Of a stretch of DNA of 64,000 nucleotides, positions 1 through 7,563 are shown piece after piece. The notes beneath the pieces are model-generated. The model had not been told where the DNA came from. It saw nothing but the letters and a program-made list of their open reading frames with translations, and searched no databases. Origin of the DNA: Jiangella alba (GTDB lineage Bacteria; Actinomycetota; Actinomycetes; Jiangellales; Jiangellaceae); contig NZ_FNUC01000002.1 in NCBI RefSeq assembly GCF_900106035.1, positions 248,001 to 312,000 on the forward strand, given 5' to 3'. Every line of letters begins with the position of its first letter. Within the stretch, counting starts at the first letter, position 1. The position numbers were made by a program, and so were the translations under genes.

Positions 1-724
1 CCGCCGCCGCCAGCCACAGCCACGTCGACGCCGAGGCCCAGCCGGCCTCCGGCGCGCGGACGATCGCGTACACCGCGGCGCCGAGGCCCGCGGTCACCGT
101 CAGCGCCCCCAGCAGGTCGACGCCGCCGCGGGCGCCGGCACCGCCGGACGGCATCAGCGCGGGCGCCGCCACCAGCGCGACGATCGCGATCGGCACGTTC
201 ACGTAGAACACCCACGGCCAGCTGACGTACTCGGTGATGACGCCGCCGAGGAACACCCCCGCGGTGCCGCCCGCCGGTGCCGCCGCGCCGTAGATGGCCA
301 GCGCCTTCGTCAGCTCGCGCGGCTCCGCGCCGAACAGCATCATGAGCAGCGTCAACGCGGCCGGCGCGATCAGCGCGGCGCCCGCGCCCTGCACCGCCCG
401 CCCGGTCAGCTCGACGGCGACGGAGTTCGCCGCGCCGGCCACGACCGATCCGGCCAGCAGCACGGCCCAGCCGATCCCGAACAACCGGCGTGCGCCGAAC
501 AGGTCCGACAGGCGGCCGCCCAGCAGCAACAGCCCCCCGAACGCGACCACGTACGCGTTGAACACCCACGACAGGTCGCCCTGGCTGAAGCCCAGATCGG
601 CCTGGATCTCGGGCAGCGCGACGCCGATGATCGATGTGTCCATGATCACCACGAACTGCGCCGTGGCGATCAGCGCGAGAGCGAGCCAGCGACGCGAGGT
701 CGCTGGTGGAGACACGGAGGACAT
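1..724 (-). CDS. MFS drug-efflux transporter, DHA2/EmrB-QacA type (3' part outside window)
   Basis: The reading frame starts at ATG 724 and runs off the left edge, so only about 241 N-terminal residues are seen. The translation begins MSSVSPPATSRRWLALALIA and carries FVVIMDTSIIGVALPEIQADL in the first membrane segment. The loop motif GRLSDLFGARR (MFS motif A) and the drug/H+ antiporter-type stretch GGTAGVFLGGVITEYVSWPW follow. At least six hydrophobic helices can be counted. The family exports drugs or toxic metabolites using the proton gradient; the substrate cannot be told. An AAGGAG ribosome site lies just before the start. Two TACC-N7-GGTA elements lie directly upstream, so a dedicated repressor is likely. 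The sortase gene ends about 100 bp upstream on the same strand. Confidence 0.9.
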   Translation of the reverse strand, partial: MSSVSPPATSRRWLALALIATAQFVVIMDTSIIGVALPEIQADLGFSQGDLSWVFNAYVVAFGGLLLLGGRLSDLFGARRLFGIGWAVLLAGSVVAGAANSVAVELTGRAVQGAGAALIAPAALTLLMMLFGAEPRELTKALAIYGAAAPAGGTAGVFLGGVITEYVSWPWVFYVNVPIAIVALVAAPALMPSGGAGARGGVDLLGALTVTAGLGAAVYAIVRAPEAGWASASTWLWLAAA

Positions 725-735
725 CAGGTACTCCT

Positions 736-784
736 TACCGGTAGGGGGTATGCAAGGAATCGGAGTCTATACCCTAGGGGGGTA
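736..784 (-). promoter_or_regulatory. Paired 15-bp operator-like elements upstream of the MFS gene
   Basis: Two similar G-tract elements, TACCGGTAGGGGGTA (736-750) and TACCCTAGGGGGGTA (770-784), stand 34 bp apart between the MFS start and the end of the sortase gene. Both keep TACC and GGGGTA at the ends. The right element overlaps a possible minus-strand -10 (TATAGA, read from about 769 to 764). This form, TACCC...GGGGTA, resembles the operators of CsoR/DUF156-type metal or sulfur sensors, but a TetR or other repressor is equally possible. No such regulator gene is visible in this window. Confidence 0.45.
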
Positions 785-825
785 CCTGATGCTGTGATGG
801 CCGCCACGCGCTCCGGCGGTGGCGG

Positions 826-1716
826 CTACCGCTCCTCGACGCCGACGAGCACGCCGGTCGCGTACATGCGCGCCGACGACCCGTACCGCGGCCAGCAGGT
901 CGTCAGCGTGATGCGCCGCTCGGCCGGCTCGGTGTCGTCGGGCTCGCCCGGCACGGGGTCGACGACCCAGGTGTCGGTGATGGCGATCTTGTTGCCGTCG
1001 GGGTCGCCGTCCGGTGCGTCGTCCAGCTCGTAGACGTAGACGGCGTCGGCGGTCTCGATCTCGACGATGTCGCCGGCGCGCAGCTCCGGGAAGTCGGCGA
1101 ACGGCTCGCCGTGGCCGGACCGGTGCCCGGCGACGGAGAAGTTGCCCAGCTGGCCGGCGTCGGCGCTGCCGGGGTAGTGGCCCGGGCCGTTCTTCAGGTC
1201 CGGGTCCTCGACGCCCTCGACCATGACCCACTCCCAGCCGGCGCCGAAGCGGGGGATGCGCATGATGCCGTACGCGTCGCCCAGGTCCAGCTCGGCGACG
1301 TCGGCCGGTTGCTCCGCGGGCGCGCCCACCGCCGGCGAGCCGCCGCCCCGCGCGTCGAAGCCGAGCTGGTCGCGCAGGTCGTCCTGGGCGGCGGCGGTCT
1401 GGATGCCGGTGCCCCAGAGCGTGTAGACGGCGAACAGCAGCACCAGCGCGCCTCCGGTCAGCAGCAGCTCGCCGGCCACGCCCACCGCGGCCGCCACCGG
1501 GCTGCGGCGGGCGGACGTGCGGTGCTTCCGGCGGGACGGCGCCCGGCGGCGGGCCCGCGGGGACGCCGACCCGCTGGCGGCCGGCGTCGCCGCCCGGCTG
1601 CCGGCCGCCAGCGACGCCGCCCGCCGTCCTCGTGTCGCGCCGCCCGGCGTGGCGTCGTCCTCATGCCGCGAACCGGCGCGTCGCCTGCGCCCGCCCGCGG
1701 AGCCGGTGTTGCTCAC
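826..1716 (-). CDS. Class E sortase
   Basis: Membrane-anchored cysteine transpeptidase that joins sorting-signal proteins to the cell wall. The 296-residue product has a basic, low-complexity cytoplasmic N-terminus (about 1-75), one membrane segment (about 78-102) and a sortase domain (about 140-296). The catalytic triad is visible: His198 in SVAGHRSGHG, Cys274 in TLTTCWP and Arg283 in SSARMYATG. The TLTTC and AGHR forms fit class E, the actinobacterial housekeeping group that usually recognises LAXTG. The GTG start at 1716 has a GGAGG ribosome site 7 nt upstream. No protein in this window shows a clear LAXTG or LPXTG signal, so its substrates are elsewhere. It is divergent from the Clp-N gene. 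Confidence 0.9.
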   Translation of the reverse strand: MSNTGSAGGRRRRAGSRHEDDATPGGATRGRRAASLAAGSRAATPAASGSASPRARRRAPSRRKHRTSARRSPVAAAVGVAGELLLTGGALVLLFAVYTLWGTGIQTAAAQDDLRDQLGFDARGGGSPAVGAPAEQPADVAELDLGDAYGIMRIPRFGAGWEWVMVEGVEDPDLKNGPGHYPGSADAGQLGNFSVAGHRSGHGEPFADFPELRAGDIVEIETADAVYVYELDDAPDGDPDGNKIAITDTWVVDPVPGEPDDTEPAERRITLTTCWPRYGSSARMYATGVLVGVEER

Positions 1717-1784
1717 TGTGTGGCCTCCGTCCGATCGATCCCCTAGACAACTAAGGAGATTAGGAGTTGGTTCCGATCTGGAAG

Positions 1785-1816
1785 CTAACCCCAGAACGGG
1801 TTATGATTGGGGTTAG
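1785..1816 (+). promoter_or_regulatory. Perfect 9-bp inverted-repeat operator over a -10 box
   Basis: CTAACCCCA (1785-1793) and TGGGGTTAG (1808-1816) form a perfect inverted repeat with a 14-nt spacer. The spacer and right arm contain TATGAT (1802-1807), a near-consensus -10, so a bound protein would block transcription of the gene starting at 1835. That gene begins with a ribbon-helix-helix-like segment, which suggests autorepression (inference). The divergent sortase gene may share control. Confidence 0.6.
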
Positions 1817-1834
1817 ACGAGAGGGGCCACGACG

Positions 1835-2578
1835 ATGCCGAAGATCAATGTCTACCTGCCCGACGACCTGGCCGACGCGGTGAAGGCGGCCGGGGTGCCG
1901 GTCTCCGCGATCTGCCAGCGGGCACTCGAGCAGTCCGTGCGCCGGATGAACGCGATCCGGGCCGCCACGCTGGGCGACATGGAGACCGGCGACCCAGCGG
2001 TCCAGTTCGCGCAGTTCACCGACCGCGCCCGCACGTCCGTCTCGCTCGCCGTCGAGCGGGCACGTTCGGCCGGCGCCGAGTGGGTCGGCACCGAGCACCT
2101 GCTCGGGGGCCTGCTGGACGAGGGTGGCAACCTCGCGCTGCGGGTGCTGCGGGCCATGGACGTCGATCCCGCGCAGGTCGCCCGCGCGCTGGCCGCCGAG
2201 GCGTCGTCCGGCACCGCGGCCGCCGCTCCCGCCAGCCAGTTCAGCGGCCCGGCGGCGGCAGCGCTGGAGCTGAGCGTCACCGAGGCGCTCACGCTGGGAC
2301 ACAACTACGTCGGGTGCGAACACCTGCTCCTCGGCCTGCTCGGCGAGCCCGACGGCGCCGCCGGCCAGGTGCTGCGCGACCTCGGGGTCGACCTGCGGAC
2401 GGCGCGCCAGACCGTCGTCGCGGCGCTCACCGGCTACAGCCACCTCCGCGCCCAGACCGCCACGCAGCCCGCCGACGCCGCCGGCCTCGTCGCCGCCGCC
2501 GTCCGCCAGGAGCTGGCGCCCGTGCTCGACCGCATCGACCGGCTCGAGCGGCAGGCCGGCCTCACCTCGGGCGACTGA
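1835..2578 (+). CDS. Ribbon-helix-helix / Clp N-domain fusion protein
   Basis: The 247-residue product has three parts. Residues 3-45 (INVYLPDDLADAVKAAGVPVSAICQRAL) have the strand-helix-helix pattern of Arc/MetJ-type DNA-binding proteins. Residues about 62-128 and 143-207 are two Clp N-terminal repeats (GTEHLLGGLL and GCEHLLLGLL), as in ClpC adaptor-binding domains. A C-terminal tail ends in a short helix. There is no AAA ATPase module, so it is not a Clp unfoldase. It may bind DNA and couple to the Clp system or to Clp substrates. The ATG has a GAGAGGGG ribosome site and sits just downstream of a palindrome likely to be its own operator. Small Clp-N-only proteins are widespread in actinobacteria and their role is poorly known. 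Confidence 0.8.
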   Translation: MPKINVYLPDDLADAVKAAGVPVSAICQRALEQSVRRMNAIRAATLGDMETGDPAVQFAQFTDRARTSVSLAVERARSAGAEWVGTEHLLGGLLDEGGNLALRVLRAMDVDPAQVARALAAEASSGTAAAAPASQFSGPAAAALELSVTEALTLGHNYVGCEHLLLGLLGEPDGAAGQVLRDLGVDLRTARQTVVAALTGYSHLRAQTATQPADAAGLVAAAVRQELAPVLDRIDRLERQAGLTSGD

Positions 2579-2628
2579 CCGCATCCGCGGCGGAGCCGTT
2601 CCACGTGGCGTCCTGCTAGAACATCCGG

Positions 2629-5436
2629 ATGGAGGCGAGGCGAGGACGCGACGGCGTGATGTTCGGGGTGCTCGGACCGCTGTCGATCGCGCCGGGACCG
2701 GTGACCTCCGCGAAGCAACGGCTGCTGCTGGCGACGCTGCTGTGTCACCGCAACACCCGGGTGTCCGTCGACCGCCTCATCGAGGAACTCTGGGGCGCCG
2801 AACCGCCGTCGTCGGCCAGGACGAACCTGCAGGGCTACGTGCACTACCTGCGGCGGCAGCTCGGCGCGGAGCTGATCCTGCATCGTCATGAGGGGTACGA
2901 GCTCGTCGTCGAGGAGGCGGCGTCGGACGACCAGCTCTTCGAGGAGGCGGCCGGGCGCGGCGAGTCGGCGCTGGCCGACGGCGACGCCGAGGCGGCGCTG
3001 GAGCTGTTCGGCGACGCGCTCGCGTACTGGCGGGGGCCCGACGCCTACGCCGGCGTCGCCGATACCGCGACCATCCGGACCGAGGCGGACCGGCTGGGCG
3101 AGCGCCGTCGGGCCGTCGTCGAGCACCGCATCGACACCCTGCTGCGCCTCGGCCGCCCAGGCGAGGCGGCGGCCGACGCGCGCGCGGTGGTCGCCCGCGA
3201 CCCGCTGCGGCAGCGGCCCTGGGCGCAGGTGATGCTCGCCCTGCATCGCAGCGGCCGCACGGCCGAGGCCCTGGCGACCTACGGGCGGGCCCGGTCGGTC
3301 ATGATCGCCGAGGCCGGCCTGGAGCCCGGGCCGGAGCTGCGCGACCTCCAGGCCGCGATCCTCGGCGGCGACCCCGTCGAGGTGACGGGCGGGGCCGCCC
3401 GCGCGCCCGTGCCGGAGGAGCTGCCGCCGCTGGATCCCGCCTTCACCGCCCGGGTCCAGGAGCTCGACCAATTGAGCACGTGGCTGCGGCCGGCCGGCGG
3501 GGCACGGGTCATCGCGATCAGCGGCCCGGGCGGCATCGGGAAGTCGGCGCTCGCCGTCCGCGCCGCCTACGCCTGCACGGACGACTTCCCGGACGGGCGG
3601 CTCTACCTCGACCTGCACGGCGCGACGCCCGGGGCGGTCCCGGTGCCGCCCGGCGACGCGGTCGTCCGGCTGCTCCGCGGTCTGGGGGTGCGGGAACGCG
3701 AGATCCCGGACGATCCCGGCCGGTCCGCGGCGTTGCTCCGGACGATGCTGGCCGGACGGCGCGCGTTGCTCGTCCTCGACAACGCGGCCGCGGCCGAGCA
3801 GGTCCGCCCGTTGCTGCCGGGCAGCGGGTCGCCCGCCGCCGTGATCATCACCAGTCGCAGGCCGCTCGCCGTGCTGCACGCGCGGCAGCTGCCGCTCGGC
3901 ACGCTGTCGCCGGCCGAGTCGCTGACAGTACTGGCCGAGTTGGCCGGGACCGGCCGGATCGGCGCCGACCGCACGGCCGCCGCGGCCATCGCCGAGGCCT
4001 GCGGGGGACTGCCGCTGGCGTTGCGCATCGCCGGCGCACGGCTGGTCTCCCGGGCCGACTGGACCCTGACGGAGCTGCGCAGCCGCCTCGCCGACCAGCA
4101 CCGCCGGCTGGACGAGCTGCAGCACGACGATCTCGCCGTCCGCAGCAGCTGCCTGGTGTCCGTGCGGTCGCTGCCGCCGGGCCCGGCCCGGGTCTTCGCC
4201 CTCCTCGGGCTGGTCGAGGCGGACGTCACCGTCGCCATGGCCGCGGCGCTGTCCGGGCTCCCGGCCGACGACGCCCGCGCGGCACTCGACCACCTGGTCG
4301 ACGTCCAGCTGGTCCGGCCCGGCGGCGACGGACGCTGTTCGGTGCACGACCTCGTCCGGCTCGTCGCCGCCGAACAGGCCGGCCGGCTCCTCGAGCCCGG
4401 CGACACCGATGCGGCGCTGCGGCGGCTCCTGCACCATTACCTCGGCACGGCGCGACGGGCCGCCCGTCTGGTCGGTGCCTGGCCGGAGTCGCGCTACACC
4501 GCGGGGGTAACGGAGACCGCGTGCTGGCCGCCGGCCGACCTGGACACGGCCGAGGCGGCAGCCGCCTGGGTGCGGGCCGAGTCCCGCGCCGTCCTGGCCG
4601 TCGCCCGGCGCGGGCTCGACCTCGACGACGGCCCGGCGCTGGTCGCGGGCCTGTCGGTCGCGCTGGCCCACCCGCTCGGCGGGGCCGGTCGCATCCGCGA
4701 CAGCATCGAACTCGGCCGCCTGGTGCTGGACGGCGCGGACGGCCGCCTGGCTCCGGTGCTGGCGGCGCAGGTGCGGCGCGACGTCAACGAGGGCCTCGGG
4801 GTGCTCGGCTCCAGCGAGATCGTGTCCGAGCGGCTGCGCGCCTTGCAGGCGGCCCGGGAGTTGTCCGACCCCGAGGAGGAGGGGCAGGCCCTGCTGGCGG
4901 TCGCCGGAGCGATGGGGCGGCACGGCCGGCCGGCCGACGCGATCGACTACGCGCGCCAGGCGGTCGATCGGCTGACGGCCACCGGCGACCCCGATCTGCC
5001 GGCACTCGCCTGGAGCGTCCTCGGCCACTGTCTCCGGCTGGACGGACGGTTCCAGGAGGCCGAGGAGGCGCTGGAGCGTGCGTTGTCCCTGCGGCCGGGG
5101 CGCCGCGTCCACGCGATCGCCCTCGGCCGGCTCGCCGAGGTGTTGCGCGATGCCGGCCGGCCGCACGACGCCCTCGGCCTCCTCGAGCAGGCCATCGTGT
5201 TGTTCGGCGCCGACGAGCAGCGTTCCGACGAGGCGCTGGCCGGCTGGATCGCGGGCGACCTGCTGGAGCGGCTGGGGCGTCCGGATGAGGCCCGGGCACG
5301 GTGGTCCGGTTCGGCCGACGTGCTCGTGGGCATCGGACTGCTGGACCGCGTGGAGGCGACCGAACTGATGCGGCAGCCGAGGCCGGAGATGCCGCGGGTG
5401 CTGCGGCAGCTCCGGCCCCGCGAGGCGCGTCAGTGA
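2629..5436 (+). CDS. SARP/AfsR-type regulator with NB-ARC ATPase and TPR domains
   Basis: A 935-residue transcription regulator. Domains in order: winged-helix DNA-binding domain (about 12-95, FGVLGPLSIAPGPVTSAKQRLLLATLLCH...), bacterial transcriptional activator domain BTAD (about 102-245, ending near GLEPGPELRDLQAAIL), NB-ARC ATPase (about 265-520; P-loop GPGGIGKSA near 299-306, Walker B RRALLVLDNA, GLPLALRIAG), then TPR-like helices to the end. Family members activate secondary metabolism or development, with ATP binding as the switch. No biosynthetic cluster adjoins it, so the target is unknown. TAGAAC at 2617-2622 lies 6 nt before ATG 2629, fitting a leaderless start; ATG 2659 is the alternative and would still keep the whole DNA-binding domain. 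Confidence 0.9.
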   Translation: MEARRGRDGVMFGVLGPLSIAPGPVTSAKQRLLLATLLCHRNTRVSVDRLIEELWGAEPPSSARTNLQGYVHYLRRQLGAELILHRHEGYELVVEEAASDDQLFEEAAGRGESALADGDAEAALELFGDALAYWRGPDAYAGVADTATIRTEADRLGERRRAVVEHRIDTLLRLGRPGEAAADARAVVARDPLRQRPWAQVMLALHRSGRTAEALATYGRARSVMIAEAGLEPGPELRDLQAAILGGDPVEVTGGAARAPVPEELPPLDPAFTARVQELDQLSTWLRPAGGARVIAISGPGGIGKSALAVRAAYACTDDFPDGRLYLDLHGATPGAVPVPPGDAVVRLLRGLGVREREIPDDPGRSAALLRTMLAGRRALLVLDNAAAAEQVRPLLPGSGSPAAVIITSRRPLAVLHARQLPLGTLSPAESLTVLAELAGTGRIGADRTAAAAIAEACGGLPLALRIAGARLVSRADWTLTELRSRLADQHRRLDELQHDDLAVRSSCLVSVRSLPPGPARVFALLGLVEADVTVAMAAALSGLPADDARAALDHLVDVQLVRPGGDGRCSVHDLVRLVAAEQAGRLLEPGDTDAALRRLLHHYLGTARRAARLVGAWPESRYTAGVTETACWPPADLDTAEAAAAWVRAESRAVLAVARRGLDLDDGPALVAGLSVALAHPLGGAGRIRDSIELGRLVLDGADGRLAPVLAAQVRRDVNEGLGVLGSSEIVSERLRALQAARELSDPEEEGQALLAVAGAMGRHGRPADAIDYARQAVDRLTATGDPDLPALAWSVLGHCLRLDGRFQEAEEALERALSLRPGRRVHAIALGRLAEVLRDAGRPHDALGLLEQAIVLFGADEQRSDEALAGWIAGDLLERLGRPDEARARWSGSADVLVGIGLLDRVEATELMRQPRPEMPRVLRQLRPREARQ

Positions 5437-5518
5437 GCCGTCAGGGCGTCTTCCACAACTGGACGTGTTCGTATCGGACGCCCGGGAGCTGGCCGGCCGG
5501 CTGGTGCGATGTTCGTGC

Positions 5519-5595
5519 TGGTAGCCCGGGCGGGACTCGAACCCGCAAACAACGCATTTTGAGTGCGCCGGCTTTGCCAATTTGCCTACCGGGCC
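5519..5595 (-). tRNA. tRNA-Leu (anticodon CAA), class I fold with short variable loop
   Basis: The minus strand folds as a 77-nt cloverleaf with encoded CCA. The acceptor stem is GGCCCGG/CCGGGCT with discriminator A. The D stem is GGC/GCC with GG in the loop. The anticodon stem GCGCA/TGCGT holds loop CTCAAAA, giving anticodon CAA (Leu, UUG codon). The T stem is GCGGG/CCCGC with loop TTCGAGT. The variable loop is only about 5 nt (TGTTT). Bacterial leucine tRNAs normally have a long variable arm, so this is an atypical leucine isoacceptor. It lies divergent to pdtaR. Confidence 0.9.
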
Positions 5596-5661
5596 GCGCT
5601 CCGGCGGCGACAGGGGCCCAGCCTACCCTTATCCGTAACATGCGCCGAGTAGGCTTCGCGG

Positions 5662-6273
5662 GTGACCGAAACGCCTACGCCAGCCGCGCCCGCCCGACGT
5701 GTTCTCGTCGCCGAGGACGAGTCGCTCATCCGTCTCGACCTCATCGAGATGCTGGGTGAAGAAGGCTACGAGGTGGTGGGAGAGGCCGCCGACGGCGCCA
5801 GTGCCGTGCGGCTGGCCGAGGAGCACCGCCCCGACCTCGTCGTCATGGACGTGAAGATGCCGGTGCTCGACGGCATCTCGGCCGCGGCCCGCATCGTCGA
5901 GCAGCGCATCGCCCCCGTGCTCATCCTCACCGCGTTCTCCCAGCGCGACCTCGTCGAACGTGCCCGCGAGGCCGGCGCCATGGCGTACCTCGTCAAGCCG
6001 TTCAGCAAGGCCGACCTCGTGCCGGCCATCGAGATGGCGCTGTCGCGGCACGAGGAGATCACCCTGCTCGAGAACGAGGTCGCCGACCTCAACGACCGCC
6101 TCGAGACGCGCAAGCTGGTCGACCGCGCGAAGGGGGTCCTGCAGACGAGGTACGGGCTGAGCGAGCCCGACGCGTTCCGCTGGATCCAGAAGGCGGCCAT
6201 GGACAAGCGCACGTCCATGCGCGAGGTGGCGAAGGTCGTGCTGTCCGAGTCCGAGGGCGAGTCGAAGAGCTGA
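5662..6273 (+). CDS. pdtaR: ANTAR-domain response regulator PdtaR
   Basis: A 203-residue response regulator that binds RNA rather than DNA. The receiver domain (about 12-130) has the acidic pocket VAEDES (Glu18-Asp19), phospho-acceptor Asp63 in VVMDVKMP and Lys112 in YLVKPF. The ANTAR domain follows (about 140-195; LVDRAKGVLQTRYGLSEPDAFRWIQKAAMDKRTSMREVA), which binds paired RNA hairpins to cause antitermination. It matches the mycobacterial Rv1626 type controlled by the soluble kinase PdtaS, which is not in this window. The GTG start at 5662 is 6 nt after TAGGCT (5650-5655), pointing to a leaderless transcript. The gene is followed after 1 bp by a binding-protein gene and may be cotranscribed with it. 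Confidence 0.93.
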   Translation: MTETPTPAAPARRVLVAEDESLIRLDLIEMLGEEGYEVVGEAADGASAVRLAEEHRPDLVVMDVKMPVLDGISAAARIVEQRIAPVLILTAFSQRDLVERAREAGAMAYLVKPFSKADLVPAIEMALSRHEEITLLENEVADLNDRLETRKLVDRAKGVLQTRYGLSEPDAFRWIQKAAMDKRTSMREVAKVVLSESEGESKS

Positions 6274-6274
6274 C

Positions 6275-7417
6275 ATGTCGTTGCGTCGTGGCGCGGGGTG
6301 GGCCGCGCTGACGGCGGCTGCCGCGTTGCTCTCGTCCTGCGGCATGCTGGGCGCGCTGGGCGACGACGACGCCGGTGCGCAGACGGCGACCGTCGGCGTG
6401 CTGGTGCCCGAGACCGGCTGGCAGCAGGCCGACGGCGAGGCGGTGCTGGCGGCGGTGCGCGCGGCCGTCGAGGAGACGGCGGGCGACATCGGCGGCTGGA
6501 CGGTGGAGGTCGTCGCCGTCGACGAGGGCGAGAAGGGCGAGGCGGCGGCCGACGCCGTCACCGAGCTGGTGGACGGCGACGCGGTCGCGGTGGTCGGCGG
6601 GCTGAACACGGCGGCGGTGCGGGCGGCGCAACCGATCCTCGACGGCGACGACGTGCTGTTCGTGTCGCCCGCGGACGTCGTTCCTGCACACACGCTGGGC
6701 GCGGACCCGAGCACGCCGCTGCGGCCGTACCGCTCCTACTTCCGGACGGCCGTGGGCGCGGAGGCGCCGGCCGCGGCGCTGGCCCGGTACGCCGTCAGCG
6801 GTCTGGGCGCGCAGAACGTCGCCGTCGTCGACGGGGGAGACGCGGCCGAGGCGCAGGCCTTCGCCGCGGCCGTCGACGAGCTCGGCGGCAAGGTCGTGGC
6901 CAGCGGCGCGGACGTCGCGGAGGTCGTCGCCAAGGCGAAGGCCGAGGGCGCGACCGCGGTGTTCGTGGCAGGTGACCGGGAGATCGCGGTGCAGGCGGAC
7001 CGTCAGGTCCGCGCCTCCGGGCTGGAGGCGACGCTGCTCGGCGCCACGGCGTTCGGCGGCGACTTCGCCGAGAACGCGGCCGACGGCGCCGTCCGGGCCC
7101 AGCCGGCGGAGCTCGACGCGACGGCCGGGGTGCGGTCGGGACGGCTGGCCGAGGACCTCGGCGTGCCGCTGGGGGAGTTCGGCGCGGCCGCCTACGACGC
7201 CGGGACGGCCGTCGGCACGGTCCTCGCGCGCTGCCTGCCGCCCGCCAGCTCGGCGTCGTCGGCCCGCCGCGGCTGCCTCGGCGAGATGCCTCAGCTGGAC
7301 TTCGCCGGGGCCACCGGAGAGGTCTCGTTCGACGAGTACGGCGACCGCTCCGGAGGCGGCGTCCGGTTCAGCGTCCTGCGGGAAGAAGCCTGGGAAGTCG
7401 TGGGTGTTGACGGATGA
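6275..7417 (+). CDS. Liv/PBP1-type substrate-binding lipoprotein
   Basis: A 380-residue periplasmic-binding-fold type I protein. The signal peptide ends in lipobox LLSSC with lipidated Cys22. It is followed by ATVGVLVPETGWQQADGEAVLAAVRAAVEE and by VAVVGGLNTAAVRAAQPIL, the hallmark first lobe of branched-chain amino acid receptors. It would hold a ligand outside the membrane for an ABC importer. The ATG lies 1 bp after the pdtaR stop and lacks a strong ribosome site, so translation is probably coupled to pdtaR. It is shorter and more divergent than the next binding protein, so it may be a sensor-like or specialised paralogue. The likely partner permease is livHMGF at 11.4-15.5 kb. Confidence 0.8.
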   Translation: MSLRRGAGWAALTAAAALLSSCGMLGALGDDDAGAQTATVGVLVPETGWQQADGEAVLAAVRAAVEETAGDIGGWTVEVVAVDEGEKGEAAADAVTELVDGDAVAVVGGLNTAAVRAAQPILDGDDVLFVSPADVVPAHTLGADPSTPLRPYRSYFRTAVGAEAPAAALARYAVSGLGAQNVAVVDGGDAAEAQAFAAAVDELGGKVVASGADVAEVVAKAKAEGATAVFVAGDREIAVQADRQVRASGLEATLLGATAFGGDFAENAADGAVRAQPAELDATAGVRSGRLAEDLGVPLGEFGAAAYDAGTAVGTVLARCLPPASSASSARRGCLGEMPQLDFAGATGEVSFDEYGDRSGGGVRFSVLREEAWEVVGVDG

Positions 7418-7563
7418 TGTCCAAGGTCACAGTGTTCTAACAAGATGATCCTGGTTGGCCACCACTACTACGTTTGCGCCCCCGCACGGCATAGGTTTCG
7501 GAAATCATCGCAGACCCAACCGGCGGCTGGTCACGGCGGCCGGCTCGGCGAAGGAGACATCTC

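Noticed and set aside
2434-5580. Open frame of about 1048 codons on the minus strand opposite the SARP regulator
   Set aside because: It is the antisense shadow of a domain-rich gene. Its translation is Arg/Gly/Pro/Gln-biased with no domain, as expected from third-position GC bias.
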